A stretch of DNA of 64,000 bases from Candidatus Lumbricidiphila eiseniae. Lineage in GTDB: Bacteria > Actinomycetota > Actinomycetes > Actinomycetales > Microbacteriaceae. Below the pieces are notes generated by a model. That model saw only the letters and a list, made by a program, of their open reading frames with translations, made no database searches and was not told where the DNA came from. The translations under genes and the position numbers were made by a program. Positions 1 through 9,747 of this stretch are shown here, piece by piece. The stretch lies in contig NAEP01000056.1 of the NCBI GenBank assembly GCA_002529645.1, forward strand, positions 1 to 64,000. Reading direction: 5' to 3'. Every line of letters starts with the position of its first letter. Within the stretch, counting starts at the first letter, position 1.

Positions 1-206
1 CCGATCCGGATCAGGTCGCCGTGCCCGCGCACCCATGCCAGCAACGCCCGGTATCCCGCGCGCGTCGTGGAGAAGCTGCGCGTTCCAAGGATGGTCCCAG
101 CCGGATCGATGAGCGCGGCGACGTGGATTTCCTTGTGGGTGTCGACACCAGCGAAGATTGGCTGACGCGGTTGAGAGCGCCTTTCGGTGTCAGGGATGAT
201 GGTCAT
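1..206 (-). CDS. IS110-family transposase, N-terminal part (runs off left edge)
   Basis: Minus-strand translation from ATG at 206: MTIIPDTERRSQPRQPIFAGVDTHKEIHVAALIDPAGTILGTRSFSTTRAGYRALLAWVRGHGDLIRIG; the GVDTHKE.HVAA DEDD-type start is typical of IS110. Not in the ORF track because the stop lies outside. Confidence 0.85.
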   Translation of the reverse strand, partial: MTIIPDTERRSQPRQPIFAGVDTHKEIHVAALIDPAGTILGTRSFSTTRAGYRALLAWVRGHGDLIRI

Positions 207-500
207 GTCGTGCTCCGATCTGTTCGCATGGGCGGGGAACGGCACCGCGCACCACCAGACCGGCGGACAAGACAGTGATGAGCACCTGTTGGCGCAGGCT
301 CTCCTTAGGTCACTCCGGCGGTGAGGCGTGACACCTCACCGGGTGTTCTCAGAGGACCGACAGATCCGAGGAAAGACAACTCGATGTCGATCGGAGTGAG
401 AGTCAGCAACCCCTGAGAACACCCGGCACCGACATTCTCGCGCGTCGATCGCTGTGAGGATCAGGACCCCCGAGAACACCAGCACCAACAGTCTCACTAT
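207..500 (-). mobile_element. Non-coding left end of the IS110-like element, apparently inserted in an IS3 orfB
   Basis: About 290 nt upstream of the IS110 tnp with inverted copies of ccgggtgttctcag (339-352 / 413-426). The IS3 OrfB homology stops after ...DCIVHSD near 500. Confidence 0.5.
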
Positions 501-1101
501 CACTGTGAACGATACAGTCGGCGACCTCGCCGCGCATCTGGGCAGCGTTCTCGAGGGCCTGGACGGCCAAGCGAGACTTCATTCTCGAGTCGATCGAGTA
601 GCCGACGATCCGGCCGGAGTACACGTCTTTGATCGCGCAACAGTAGAGCTTGCCTTCACTCGTTTTGTGCTCGGTGATGTCCACCAGCCAGAGCTCGTTC
701 GGCGCCTCGGCGGTGAACACCTGACGGGTCCTGCCGTCCTCGTCGATGACGGCGCAGAGGTCGTCGTGGACGGACGGGCCGGGCTTCTTCCCGTTCTTGC
801 CGCGCTTCTTCCCGAACGCGCTCCACCAGCCATTCGAGGACGCGATCCGCCACGCGGTCCGATCCGACATCACCTCACCGACATCACGGGCCTCGTCGGC
901 GAGGAGCCGATGCCCGAACTCGGGATCGTCCTTGTGGGCGTCGAAGAGCGCGTTCGCGCGATACGCCTCCACCACCTCGCTCGGCATGATGGGGTCGGCC
1001 CGCCACCGGTAGTAGGGCTGACGAGAGAGCTTGAGTACCCGACACGTCACCGTCACAGGAATCCCTGCAGCGGCGAGCTCACTCACGAGCGGGTACATCA
1101 T
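403..1101 (-). pseudogene. IS3-family transposase OrfB, C-terminally truncated
   Basis: 232-aa ORF with rve core (NELWLVDITEHKTSEGKLYCCAIKDVYSGRIVGYSIDSRMKS...DCIVHSD), then unrelated sequence. Confidence 0.8.
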
Positions 1102-1391
1102 TTTCCCGGCAAGTTCGCCTGCGACAAATACGCCGCCGCACGCCGCAACACCTCGTTCTCCTGCTCCAGCAGCCGGATCCGCTTGCGCGCCTCTCGCAGC
1201 TCAGCGCCCTCGACACGGGATTGACCGGGCTTGGCGCCCTCGTCGATATCGGCACGACGGAGCCATTTCTGCAACGTCATCGGGTGAACGCCGAAATCAC
1301 GAGCGATCTTCTCGATCGTCACTCCGGACTCGCGGTTCCTCGCAACGCGCACAAGGTCATCACGGAACTCAGCGGGATAGGGCTTAGGCAC
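1098..1391 (-). CDS. IS3-family transposase OrfA (HTH)
   Basis: PKPYPAEFRDDLVRVARNRESGVTIEKIARDFGVHPMTLQKWLRRADIDEG...RLLEQENEVLRRAAAYLSQ; overlaps orfB. Confidence 0.85.
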   Translation of the reverse strand: MPKPYPAEFRDDLVRVARNRESGVTIEKIARDFGVHPMTLQKWLRRADIDEGAKPGQSRVEGAELREARKRIRLLEQENEVLRRAAAYLSQANLPGK

Positions 1392-1685
1392 GATGCCATC
1401 CTTCCAGGCCAGCCCTCCCGGGCAAACCAGATCAGATGTCACCTATCCGTGCAGCAGACCCCTTCTCGTGATAGATGTACGGCCACTTGATCGTCGCGCA
1501 CCCGCTGGGCCAATGGCCGCTTGTGCGAGCGCAACACGAGGGCGCGCTGACGTTGTATCTGCCGGAAACGTGACGCTGGCTGATCTGCCTGCAGTGCCTG
1601 GCGGACAGCCATTCAGGTGCGAACCGGTGGCCCCACTCCCACCCTTATTAACCACAGCGTCCAGACCGTTGAGCGACGGAGAGTG

Positions 1686-2996
1686 TTAGTCCGAGAGCGC
1701 GGTCTCAGTCACGAACTCCTCGATGGCATCAATTCCGCGGGCCCGGGCGATCTCTCTGGACATCGCGAGCGCGCGGGCACGGTAATCGCTGTCCTCGACG
1801 ACCTTGTCGATGCAATGCCGGATCTCTTCTGTGCTCGGTCGCCCCGCTCGCACCCGCACTCCCACGCGAGACCACTCGACGCGTGCGGCGACCTCTGGTT
1901 TCTCCTCCGTGTTCCCGACGACGATGACCGGCACACCATGACGGAGGGCTTCGTTTACTCCGCCGTATCCTCCGTTTGTGATGAACAGGTCCACGCGCGG
2001 GAACAGCCACTCGTAGTCCAGGAAACTGGACACACGCACGTTGCGTGGTATCGCACCGAGATGAGTTTCCAGTTCACCCACCACATCGGCGGCCGAGCGA
2101 CCTCCGCCGGTGATCACGACTAGCGCGTCCGATCCCTCGAGTGCCCTGATGGTGGGGATGATGAGTTCGGTGAGGTCAGCGTTGGCCACGCTGCCTTGGG
2201 TGACATGTACGACCCGGCGGCCATGCAGGTCGCCTCCCCACGGCGGGATCTCTCCCCCAACGTTCGCGGACCGGAGCGGACCCGCGAAGATGAGTTTTGT
2301 GCGCGGTTGGGGCCGCGGATACTCGAAGCTCTCGACGCCGAGGTGGATGAGTGCGTCGCCGAGCCCGGGCATCTCGAAGAACGGACATGGCAGTTCGTGG
2401 CCGGTCAGTCGGCGGATGGCTCGTCTCAGGTAGCGCTGCGCCGGGCGCAGCACGATACCGCTCGCGGCGACCTGGAGAAGCGCATTGCGCGCGCGTTCGG
2501 CGGCGTTGCGTGCCGGAAGTAGGCCCATGCCGTACGGGGGTAGCCCTGGCGCCTTGAGGGTCATGGGGCTGATGCCGAGGATGCCGATCTGTGGCCGTTG
2601 GGATCGGGGCATCAGCGCGAACGGATAGACGCCTGCGAACAGCATCTCCGACAGGATCGTGTCTGTCCGCTCCTCCGCGAGGGCGCGGGATACCGATGCA
2701 AACTGCGCGTCGATTGGCTTAGAGAAGACCTCGAGCACGCCCGCGCTGAGCCCCCGGATCCCCGTCAACTCCGCGACCTGTGGGAACGCGGCGCGCATGT
2801 CGCGATCATCGAAGTCCGCTTCCTCGTCCAGAGGTCGGAAGTCGAGTCCGGCACGTTCCACTCGCTCGCGATGCCGGCTACCCGTGAGCATCCTCACCCG
2901 ATGGCCGCGCTGTGCGAGTTCGCTGCCGATCCGCAGGCCCGGAGTGACGTGCCCTAGGAGCGGCGAGCTGGTGATCAGGATGGACTTCTTCGTCAT
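1686..2996 (-). CDS. MGT/UGT-like glycosyltransferase
   Basis: GHVTPGLRIGSELAQRGHRVRMLTG N-terminus and FITNGGYGGVNEALRHGVPVIVVG donor-binding motif. Confidence 0.85.
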   Translation of the reverse strand: MTKKSILITSSPLLGHVTPGLRIGSELAQRGHRVRMLTGSRHRERVERAGLDFRPLDEEADFDDRDMRAAFPQVAELTGIRGLSAGVLEVFSKPIDAQFASVSRALAEERTDTILSEMLFAGVYPFALMPRSQRPQIGILGISPMTLKAPGLPPYGMGLLPARNAAERARNALLQVAASGIVLRPAQRYLRRAIRRLTGHELPCPFFEMPGLGDALIHLGVESFEYPRPQPRTKLIFAGPLRSANVGGEIPPWGGDLHGRRVVHVTQGSVANADLTELIIPTIRALEGSDALVVITGGGRSAADVVGELETHLGAIPRNVRVSSFLDYEWLFPRVDLFITNGGYGGVNEALRHGVPVIVVGNTEEKPEVAARVEWSRVGVRVRAGRPSTEEIRHCIDKVVEDSDYRARALAMSREIARARGIDAIEEFVTETALSD

Positions 2997-4444
2997 GCTG
3001 TCCTCACCGACTTGTGGCGTTCGTCAGGAGACGCTGCTGCCGTGACGACGCTGACTGCTTGAAAGGCCGCGGCGACCATCAGGGCAGCGGGAGTGGCCGC
3101 CGCGAACTGCCCGGCTGTCGCATCTCCCCCCGCGATGGCGAACACGACCGCGACCACGGCGACACCAGCGAGTACACCGAGTTCGCGTGCGGAGTTTGAC
3201 AGGCCCGAGGCGATGCTCTCTTCTTCCCCGTCCACGAGCGCCATTGCCTGCCCTGTGACGAGCGCGAAGAACACGCCCATGCCGAGGCCCGCCATCACCA
3301 TCCCGGGTACCAGCAGCAGATACGGAACGTCGGGGCGAACCACAACCGCGAACCACACTAATGCCGCAAACTGCAGGACCGACCCGAGAGCCAACGGAAC
3401 CTTCATGCCAATCTTGCTGGCGAGGATGCCCGCCGCCGGAGCAGCCACGAGCGGAACCAGCGTCCACGGGAGTGTGGCCGTACCCGCGGCGGCTGGCTCG
3501 TAGCCCAGCACGAGCTGCAGATATTGCGTGAGAAGGAACACCGACCCGAAGATGCCGGCCGTACCAAAGAACGCGGTTGCCACAGAAAGCCTGAGGCCTC
3601 GCGCGCGAATCGCGGCAGGCGGCACCAGCGGTGACGACGCCGTGGCCTGCAGACGGAAGAACAGCGCGAGCAGCGCCAGCCCCGCGAGGATAAGCACGAC
3701 CGTCCAGACCAAGTCAAACTGTTCTTGGGCCAGTGCCAGGAAGCCGAGCACGACGAGGAATAGCCCAGCCGAGACGGTGACAAACCCGGCGACATCGACC
3801 CGCACGGTCCTGCGCGGCTCGACCGGGAGTACGGCGATTGCGAGGACGACCAGGATCACGCCGAGCGGGACGTTGATCCAGAAGATCATCTGCCAGTTCG
3901 CCACCGAGACGATGAGCCCACCAACGAACGGACCAATTGCGACGGCGAGACCATTGATGCCGCCGAGGATTCCCAGATATACGGGACGACGGCGGTCGGG
4001 GGAATACGAGTTGACGAGCGCGAAGGCCAAAGGCACTATGAGGGCGGCGCCAAAACCCTGCGCCGCGCGGGCAATTCCGAACGTCACCAGGTCGGTGGAC
4101 AGGGCGACGACCGCGGAACTGATCGTGAAGATCGCTACTCCCGCGACGAAGCTCCGTCTACGCCCGTAGCGGCGTCCGAACGACGACGCACCGAGCATGA
4201 ACACGGCGAAGGTGATCGTGTACGCGTTCACCGTCCACGACAGATCACTGACCGACACGTCGAGCGTGTCCCTGATCGTCGGCAGAGCGATCGTGACGAT
4301 CAAGTTGTCGAGCCCCGTGATGAACAGTGCGAGTCCCGTGATCACAAGGAGCACGGCGCTGCCGGGCGCCGCGGAAGCGCCGTCCAGCGCATGTTCTCCC
4401 GCCGTCGCGCGGGCCGATTCTGCGTCGGGCCTACCGTCAACCAT
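2993..4444 (-). CDS. MFS transporter, DHA2/EmrB-QacA type
   Basis: 14-TM-like ORF: LDNLIVTIALPTIRDTLDVSVSDLSWTVNAYTITFAVFMLGASSFGRRYGRRR. Likely start MVDGRPDAES overlaps the end of the SnoaL gene. Confidence 0.85.
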   Translation of the reverse strand: MVDGRPDAESARATAGEHALDGASAAPGSAVLLVITGLALFITGLDNLIVTIALPTIRDTLDVSVSDLSWTVNAYTITFAVFMLGASSFGRRYGRRRSFVAGVAIFTISSAVVALSTDLVTFGIARAAQGFGAALIVPLAFALVNSYSPDRRRPVYLGILGGINGLAVAIGPFVGGLIVSVANWQMIFWINVPLGVILVVLAIAVLPVEPRRTVRVDVAGFVTVSAGLFLVVLGFLALAQEQFDLVWTVVLILAGLALLALFFRLQATASSPLVPPAAIRARGLRLSVATAFFGTAGIFGSVFLLTQYLQLVLGYEPAAAGTATLPWTLVPLVAAPAAGILASKIGMKVPLALGSVLQFAALVWFAVVVRPDVPYLLLVPGMVMAGLGMGVFFALVTGQAMALVDGEEESIASGLSNSARELGVLAGVAVVAVVFAIAGGDATAGQFAAATPAALMVAAAFQAVSVVTAAASPDERHKSVRTA

Positions 4445-4892
4445 TGATCGGTGCCGCTGCAGCTTCTTCGTTCCCCGCATCAGCGACAGCGCGAAGCGCG
4501 CGCTCAAGCACTTGCAGATCCTCCACAGTCTCCACCGAGACCACCTTGCCCCACTTCAACGTCATGAACTGGTAGACGGTGTTCTCGTACCGCTCACCGT
4601 CCGGCAGCGGCCCACTCACCCGGGAGCGCACCGCGATGCGCGTGTTCCACGGGCCGCCGTTGACGAGCACCTCGCGGACATCGAACTTTGCCCCGGGAAG
4701 GAGACGGAAGGTGCGCTCCCACCAACGGTTCATGGCCTCCTTCGAAACTCGGCGCCCGCCGAGCGCGTGCTCACCATGGAACACATATTCGAACGGTGTC
4801 CCAAGCCCGTCCACCATCGCTTGGTAGTTGCCAGAATTGATTTGGTCGAAGGTGCTGCGCACCTTGCGGCGCACGATCATCGAGTAGACCAT
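4437..4892 (-). CDS. SnoaL/NTF2-like protein
   Basis: 151 aa, RSTFDQINSGNYQAMVDGLGTPFEYVFHGEHALGGRR...MNRWWERTFRLLPGAKFDVREVLVNGGPWNTRIAVR. Confidence 0.75.
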   Translation of the reverse strand: MVYSMIVRRKVRSTFDQINSGNYQAMVDGLGTPFEYVFHGEHALGGRRVSKEAMNRWWERTFRLLPGAKFDVREVLVNGGPWNTRIAVRSRVSGPLPDGERYENTVYQFMTLKWGKVVSVETVEDLQVLERALRAVADAGNEEAAAAPING

Positions 4893-4925
4893 GTGTTCTG
4901 CCGTCCTTTCAATCGTCCATTTCGG

Positions 4926-6278
4926 TCACGGCGACGGTGTCATCGCCAGGTACTGGCCAAGTTCTCCGAGCCGTGAGTTCAGCAGTTTGCCTCCGAGCCG
5001 CCTGCGATAGCCAGCCCCATCCCTACCTGCCACCGAAGCAAGCGCCCGCAGTCGCCAGTGCCGCACGGACGGGGCGCCACGGAGGACATCGAGAACATTC
5101 TCGAGAGAAAAGAACTCCATAGGGTCGGTAGTCTGTGCGAACAATCCGGTCAGGTTCCGCGAGTGGACGGGATGCTCCACGGCGATGCGCAAGAACTCAT
5201 TGACGTCGTCGGCGTACGGGGTGAGGCTTGCGAAATCACATGTGTACTCGTAGAAGGGCCTGGATATCCGGTCTCGCCCGGCCTGGTAGGAACGCAGTGC
5301 GGACCCTTCTGGCTCTGCCCCGCCGAGCCATGCCATGATGCTCTCCGCCAGGAGATCTGCCGCACGGATCGCGTCGGTGATTCCACTTGCTGTGGCCGGG
5401 TCGCGGCTGTAGCCCGCGTCGCCAACCAGCGCCCACCCGGGGCCCTGTGACTCCCGAAAGAAGTTAGGGACCGAACCGCTCATCCACCGGGCTTGCGGTG
5501 CCACGCCCTCGATGCGGTTGCGGATCTCGGGTGCGAGGCGCGCAAGAACTTCGAAGTACGCGTCTTGCTGCCTCTCGCGTGACGGGAACTCAGCGGCCTT
5601 CCAGGCCGTGCCGAGCAGGGTCTCTCCCTCGTTGGTCGGCCAGGCGAATACGTAGTTCGCCTGATCTCGCCAGGTCGGAACATTGCGGATACCGAGGTCG
5701 GGCCAGTAAGTCCACACGCTGCGCAACCGCACCGGTTTCTCCCAGTACTTCCGTGCGCCTACGAGATGGGCCACCGTCGAACGGGTGCCATCCGCGCCGA
5801 CCACGAGGCGCGCCCGGATCATCGTCTCCGGGAGCCCGCGGGCCTTCAAGCGCACGCCAGCAACACGATTCGATTCGGTGGTGACTAGGTCCACCACCGA
5901 GGTCTCGTCGATGAGCTCCGTGCCAGCGTCGAGCGCGGCCTGCAGCAGAATCCCGTCGAGGCTCCAGCGGCGAGGAGCAAGCGCGAAGCCGATGTCCTCG
6001 TCGGGCGGGAGGTCCGCCATCAGGTCGAAGCCGATATCGCGGAGCCCGTACTGTCGGATCCGCGGTGCGCGGGTGGACTCTTCGAGGTGCGCCAAGAGCC
6101 CCCATTCCCGCAGCCGCCGGATTGCTGGAGGGTGAACTAGGTGGGTCGAGTCGGGCTTGTCGCTGGGGAGCTTACCCCGGTCGATCAGCACCACGTTCAA
6201 CCCGGCGCGGGAGAGCAGCATCGCTAGCGATGCACCCGCACAGCGGGCACCGACAATGGCTACATCAACGTCGGGCAC
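4926..6278 (-). CDS. FAD-dependent monooxygenase/hydroxylase (geranylgeranyl reductase/UbiH-like)
   Basis: VDVAIVGARCAGASLAMLLSRAGLNVVLIDRG Rossmann motif and WALVGDAGYSRDPATASGITDA. GTG start at 6278 overlaps the previous gene. Confidence 0.85.
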   Translation of the reverse strand: MPDVDVAIVGARCAGASLAMLLSRAGLNVVLIDRGKLPSDKPDSTHLVHPPAIRRLREWGLLAHLEESTRAPRIRQYGLRDIGFDLMADLPPDEDIGFALAPRRWSLDGILLQAALDAGTELIDETSVVDLVTTESNRVAGVRLKARGLPETMIRARLVVGADGTRSTVAHLVGARKYWEKPVRLRSVWTYWPDLGIRNVPTWRDQANYVFAWPTNEGETLLGTAWKAAEFPSRERQQDAYFEVLARLAPEIRNRIEGVAPQARWMSGSVPNFFRESQGPGWALVGDAGYSRDPATASGITDAIRAADLLAESIMAWLGGAEPEGSALRSYQAGRDRISRPFYEYTCDFASLTPYADDVNEFLRIAVEHPVHSRNLTGLFAQTTDPMEFFSLENVLDVLRGAPSVRHWRLRALASVAGRDGAGYRRRLGGKLLNSRLGELGQYLAMTPSP

Positions 6279-8400
6279 TGGCGGTGTCCATCGGCTCGGC
6301 TGTTGACGTAGGCGACTGATCATTGGTCTTACGGACGACCAGCCGCTCGATGCGCAGCTCGGCGGGAAGGCGGCGGCCATATGCAGCGGCGATGGCGTTC
6401 TCGATGGCAGCGGATCGTGTCTTGGTGAGAAGTAGGGGAGATCCTCCGAACAGCGTGATCTTCTCTCCGCTGGTGAAGGCGAGCGAGCTCGCCTCGGCCG
6501 ACGGCCATTGATAGTCGACCTCCCGTGCGTCCGTGCAGCCTTCCGGCTCCACGGACGCGGTGCGGATGCGATGGTCAGCACGGGGTCCGCAGTGCAACAC
6601 GGTGCGTGCCAAGGACCTTTCGTGACCATCACGCTGCCGCGCGAGCGTGACCTCGACGCGTCGGCGGTCGATGAGGCGCGCAGTGCGGGTGAGGACGGTC
6701 TGGTCGTCTACGGCGAGTGCGTCGCTGTAGATGACGAGTGCGGTGAGGGCGCACACCTCGCCGAGATCAATGAGGAAGCCGTCGGTGGATCGGACGAGGT
6801 ATTCCACGACGGCGCTCACGGGAAGGGCCGGCGAACCATTGACGGATGCGGATGCCAGCGATGGCGCCGTCGCGACGGGCACGCGATGGGTCGTGACGAT
6901 GCGAGCCTCGGGTTGGTACGACAGCACCTCGCCGAGGAAGAATCGGCGCGCCAACATCTCGCCGGCGCCACTCCAATTCGACGGGATCGGCACGCCCTGC
7001 AGATGTTGTGCGGAGACTGCGGCGAACTCACCCATGAACGCCACTTCGCCTCGACTATCGTGTTCGAGCTCGTCGATCCACGCTCTCACCCCTTCGGCGA
7101 CGTCGATGGGTTCCATGTACTGGCGGGCGGCTTCCAAGTTTGAGATCAGCCCGACTCCGTCCCAGGTGGGCCAAGATGTGCAAACGATGCGGTAGGGCCG
7201 AGCCGTCTCCTCGCGCGAAACGAACGCGAGCGTCTCGTTCGCGGCGGAGTAGTCGAGCTGGCCGCGCATGCCGCCATATCGACCCGTCAGTGAGCCGGTC
7301 AGCGCGAGTGCCTCCACGTTCCGTCCCTCGATCGCTGCTTGCAGGTTCCGCAGCCCGTCGAGTTTGACGCTGATCACGCGTTCCATCGAAGCGGTCGTCT
7401 TCTGGTCGATGCGCTTCGGGTCGTCGATGCCGGCGTTGTGGATCACCAGGGTGATGTCACCGTTGATTCGGTGGAATAGCTGCTGGACGGACTCCGCGCT
7501 TTGCACGTCGCAGCGTTCGTATCCCAGGTCCAGACCTTCTCGCTTAGCGGCTGCCAGATTGGACAGCAGGGCCCGCATCCGTGTGCGGCGTTCGAATTCC
7601 TTGCGCACTGCGGCGATGCCTCCCGGCTTCGCGTCGATGAGCGCCGACCGGTATTGCTTTTGGAAGCCGGCCTCGTCCAGTTTCGCCCACGCCTCGGCGC
7701 GGAACTCGTGGTGATCGTCCCGTCCCGAGACGATCACGCGCGTTCCGCGCCGTGCCAGCTCGACCGCGAGCGCGTAGCCGATGCCACGCGCACCGCCGGT
7801 CATCACAATCGTGTCCGCTCTGCCGAGCCGGCGCGCGGTCCGTATCGCCGAGCGGGTGACGGCGAGCGGCGTTGAGAGCGTGTGCCCGTCGTGGCGCACC
7901 TCGATCGCCATCGTCGAGGTGAGAGCGTGGGCCAGCAGAGTTCCGGCGTCCGCGGCGTCCTCCGGAAGCTCCACTACGCGGCCGATCGCGGTCGGATACT
8001 CGCGGGCAACGGATTTCGCCAGGCCGCTCCAGATTCCGTGCTCCGCGCGCGGCGCTCCATTCGAGACCCCGCCGACCACGGCGACGTATGTGTATCGACC
8101 GTACGTCTGCCCGGATGCCCACGATCCCCCTACAGCACGCAGTGCCGCAATTGTCTCGCGGAACGGCGTCCGCCAATCGGAGTCCGCTCGTCCCCAGACG
8201 CCGGCGTCGATGATCGTCGTCGGATCGTCCTCGAGGCCGCCTACGAGCCGAATGCCCTGTGCCCGCAAGCCCTCTGTGAGTACGCCACGCCGCTCAGCGG
8301 AACCCCCCATGACAAGTACGCGCGAGGAAGGAGCGATGCCCCCGTTGTGGCGCGTTACGGGTGCGGTGGCGATGGTTAGCTCGTGCCTGAGGATGCTCAC
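6265..8400 (-). CDS. PKS KR-DH' protein (DH' lacks catalytic His)
   Basis: KR: TIVMTGGARGIGYALAVELARRGTRVIVSGR...LTGSLTGRYGGMRGQLDYSAANETL. C-terminal hotdog-like region ASVNGSPALP in place of HxxxGxxxxP. Confidence 0.8.
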   Translation of the reverse strand: MSILRHELTIATAPVTRHNGGIAPSSRVLVMGGSAERRGVLTEGLRAQGIRLVGGLEDDPTTIIDAGVWGRADSDWRTPFRETIAALRAVGGSWASGQTYGRYTYVAVVGGVSNGAPRAEHGIWSGLAKSVAREYPTAIGRVVELPEDAADAGTLLAHALTSTMAIEVRHDGHTLSTPLAVTRSAIRTARRLGRADTIVMTGGARGIGYALAVELARRGTRVIVSGRDDHHEFRAEAWAKLDEAGFQKQYRSALIDAKPGGIAAVRKEFERRTRMRALLSNLAAAKREGLDLGYERCDVQSAESVQQLFHRINGDITLVIHNAGIDDPKRIDQKTTASMERVISVKLDGLRNLQAAIEGRNVEALALTGSLTGRYGGMRGQLDYSAANETLAFVSREETARPYRIVCTSWPTWDGVGLISNLEAARQYMEPIDVAEGVRAWIDELEHDSRGEVAFMGEFAAVSAQHLQGVPIPSNWSGAGEMLARRFFLGEVLSYQPEARIVTTHRVPVATAPSLASASVNGSPALPVSAVVEYLVRSTDGFLIDLGEVCALTALVIYSDALAVDDQTVLTRTARLIDRRRVEVTLARQRDGHERSLARTVLHCGPRADHRIRTASVEPEGCTDAREVDYQWPSAEASSLAFTSGEKITLFGGSPLLLTKTRSAAIENAIAAAYGRRLPAELRIERLVVRKTNDQSPTSTAEPMDTASARR

Positions 8401-9747
8401 GCGGCGGCGACCTTTCGGGTCGCGCTGCGGGGCGTGACCTTCACCCAGACCTCGTCGAGCGGGCGAAGCGACACGAGGGAGTCGCCGTAGGAGTTGATGC
8501 TGGTTGGAAGCACCTCCAGGCGAAACTCTCGCGCAATGGTTGCCAGGAGTGTCTTAACTTCCAGCAGGGCCATGGCATTCCCGATACATTGCCGCGCGCC
8601 CAGCCCGAACGGGATGTAGGCCCCGCGTGGGCGCTTCTGCTTGCCGAGGAACCGTTCCGGATCGAACGCGCTCGGATTGGTCCATACCTCCGGGTCCCGG
8701 TGGGTAACGAGCGGCGACAGCAGCACGCTCGTTCCTGCCCGCACCTGATATCCGGACACGGTGTCGTCTTCGCGAGCATCGCGGGGGAACACCCAGATGG
8801 GGGGGGAACAGCCGCAGGGTTTCGGCGACGAACGCGTCCGCATACTCGAAGCCGGCGAGCTCCTCCATCGTGGGGACGTCCGCCGCCGTGGCGGCGTTTA
8901 CCTCGTCCGAGAGCCGAGCATGCATTCCTGGATGCTGAGCGAGCATTGTCAGCGCCCAGCACAGTCCCATCGCCGTGGTCTCGTGACCGGCGAGGTAGAT
9001 CGTTAACAGTTCGTCCCGAAGCTCCGAGTCGGACAGGTCGGGATGCTCTCGGCGGATCGAGCTGATCACATCGACCCTGTCGGAATCTAGGTCATGTCGA
9101 TCGAGGATGAATTGCGCGAAGGTCAGCAGTCTTCTGCGATTCTGACGGACACGACGGTTCCGGCGCGTCGGCATCCACTCTGGCAACTGTTCGGAGAGGG
9201 ACCCATGCGGGAACATGATGTCGATACTCTCGTCGACTACCCGTCGCAGAGCGTCACCGGCGATGTCGGCCCGCACGCCGAGGGATGCCTCGAGGATGAC
9301 CGCGGACGCGAGCTGCAGGCATTCCGACACCAGCTCGACCGGGCGCCCTTCTGCTGCGGCCCGGGTCCACCGTTCTACGAGCGATGCTGCCTGGCGTTCG
9401 ATGAAGGGGTAGTACGACGCGACGGCGGTCCGGGTGAAGGCGGGTTGTATCGCGCGCCGGTGCGGCTTCCAGTCTTCATCGTCGAGGGTGAGAAGTCCCC
9501 GACCCATGACCAGTTCGAACTGTTTGTAGAGCACGCCACGCTCATAGTTCGCACGGTTCTCGACGAGCACGCGGTAAACCGAGGAGGGGCTGGTGGCGAG
9601 CGTGAAGACGTAGGGGCCCATGCGGATGCGTGAGTCCGCGCCGTACTGGTGTCGCGTTCGGAGCAGGAAGTCCGCCGCACCCTTGTGGTAGTCGATCAGG
9701 CTTCCCAGCAGAGGCAGCCCTCGAGGGCCCGGAGGTAACGGGTTCAT
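8397..9747 (-). pseudogene. Cytochrome P450 split by a +1 frameshift in a G8/C8 run (functional status uncertain)
   Basis: MNPLPPGPRGLPLLGSL...LAGHETTAMGLCWAL...ETLRLFPP then frame change to IWVFPRDAREDDTVSGY...PFGLGARQCIGNAMALLE (heme Cys motif). Confidence 0.85.

Noticed and set aside
409-490. Direct-repeat pair at about 57-bp offset (cccctgagaacacccggcacc / cccccgagaacaccagcacc)
   Set aside because: Looks like the 58-61 bp family but sits in the IS110 end/IS3 junction, where subterminal repeats are expected; not counted with the other loci.
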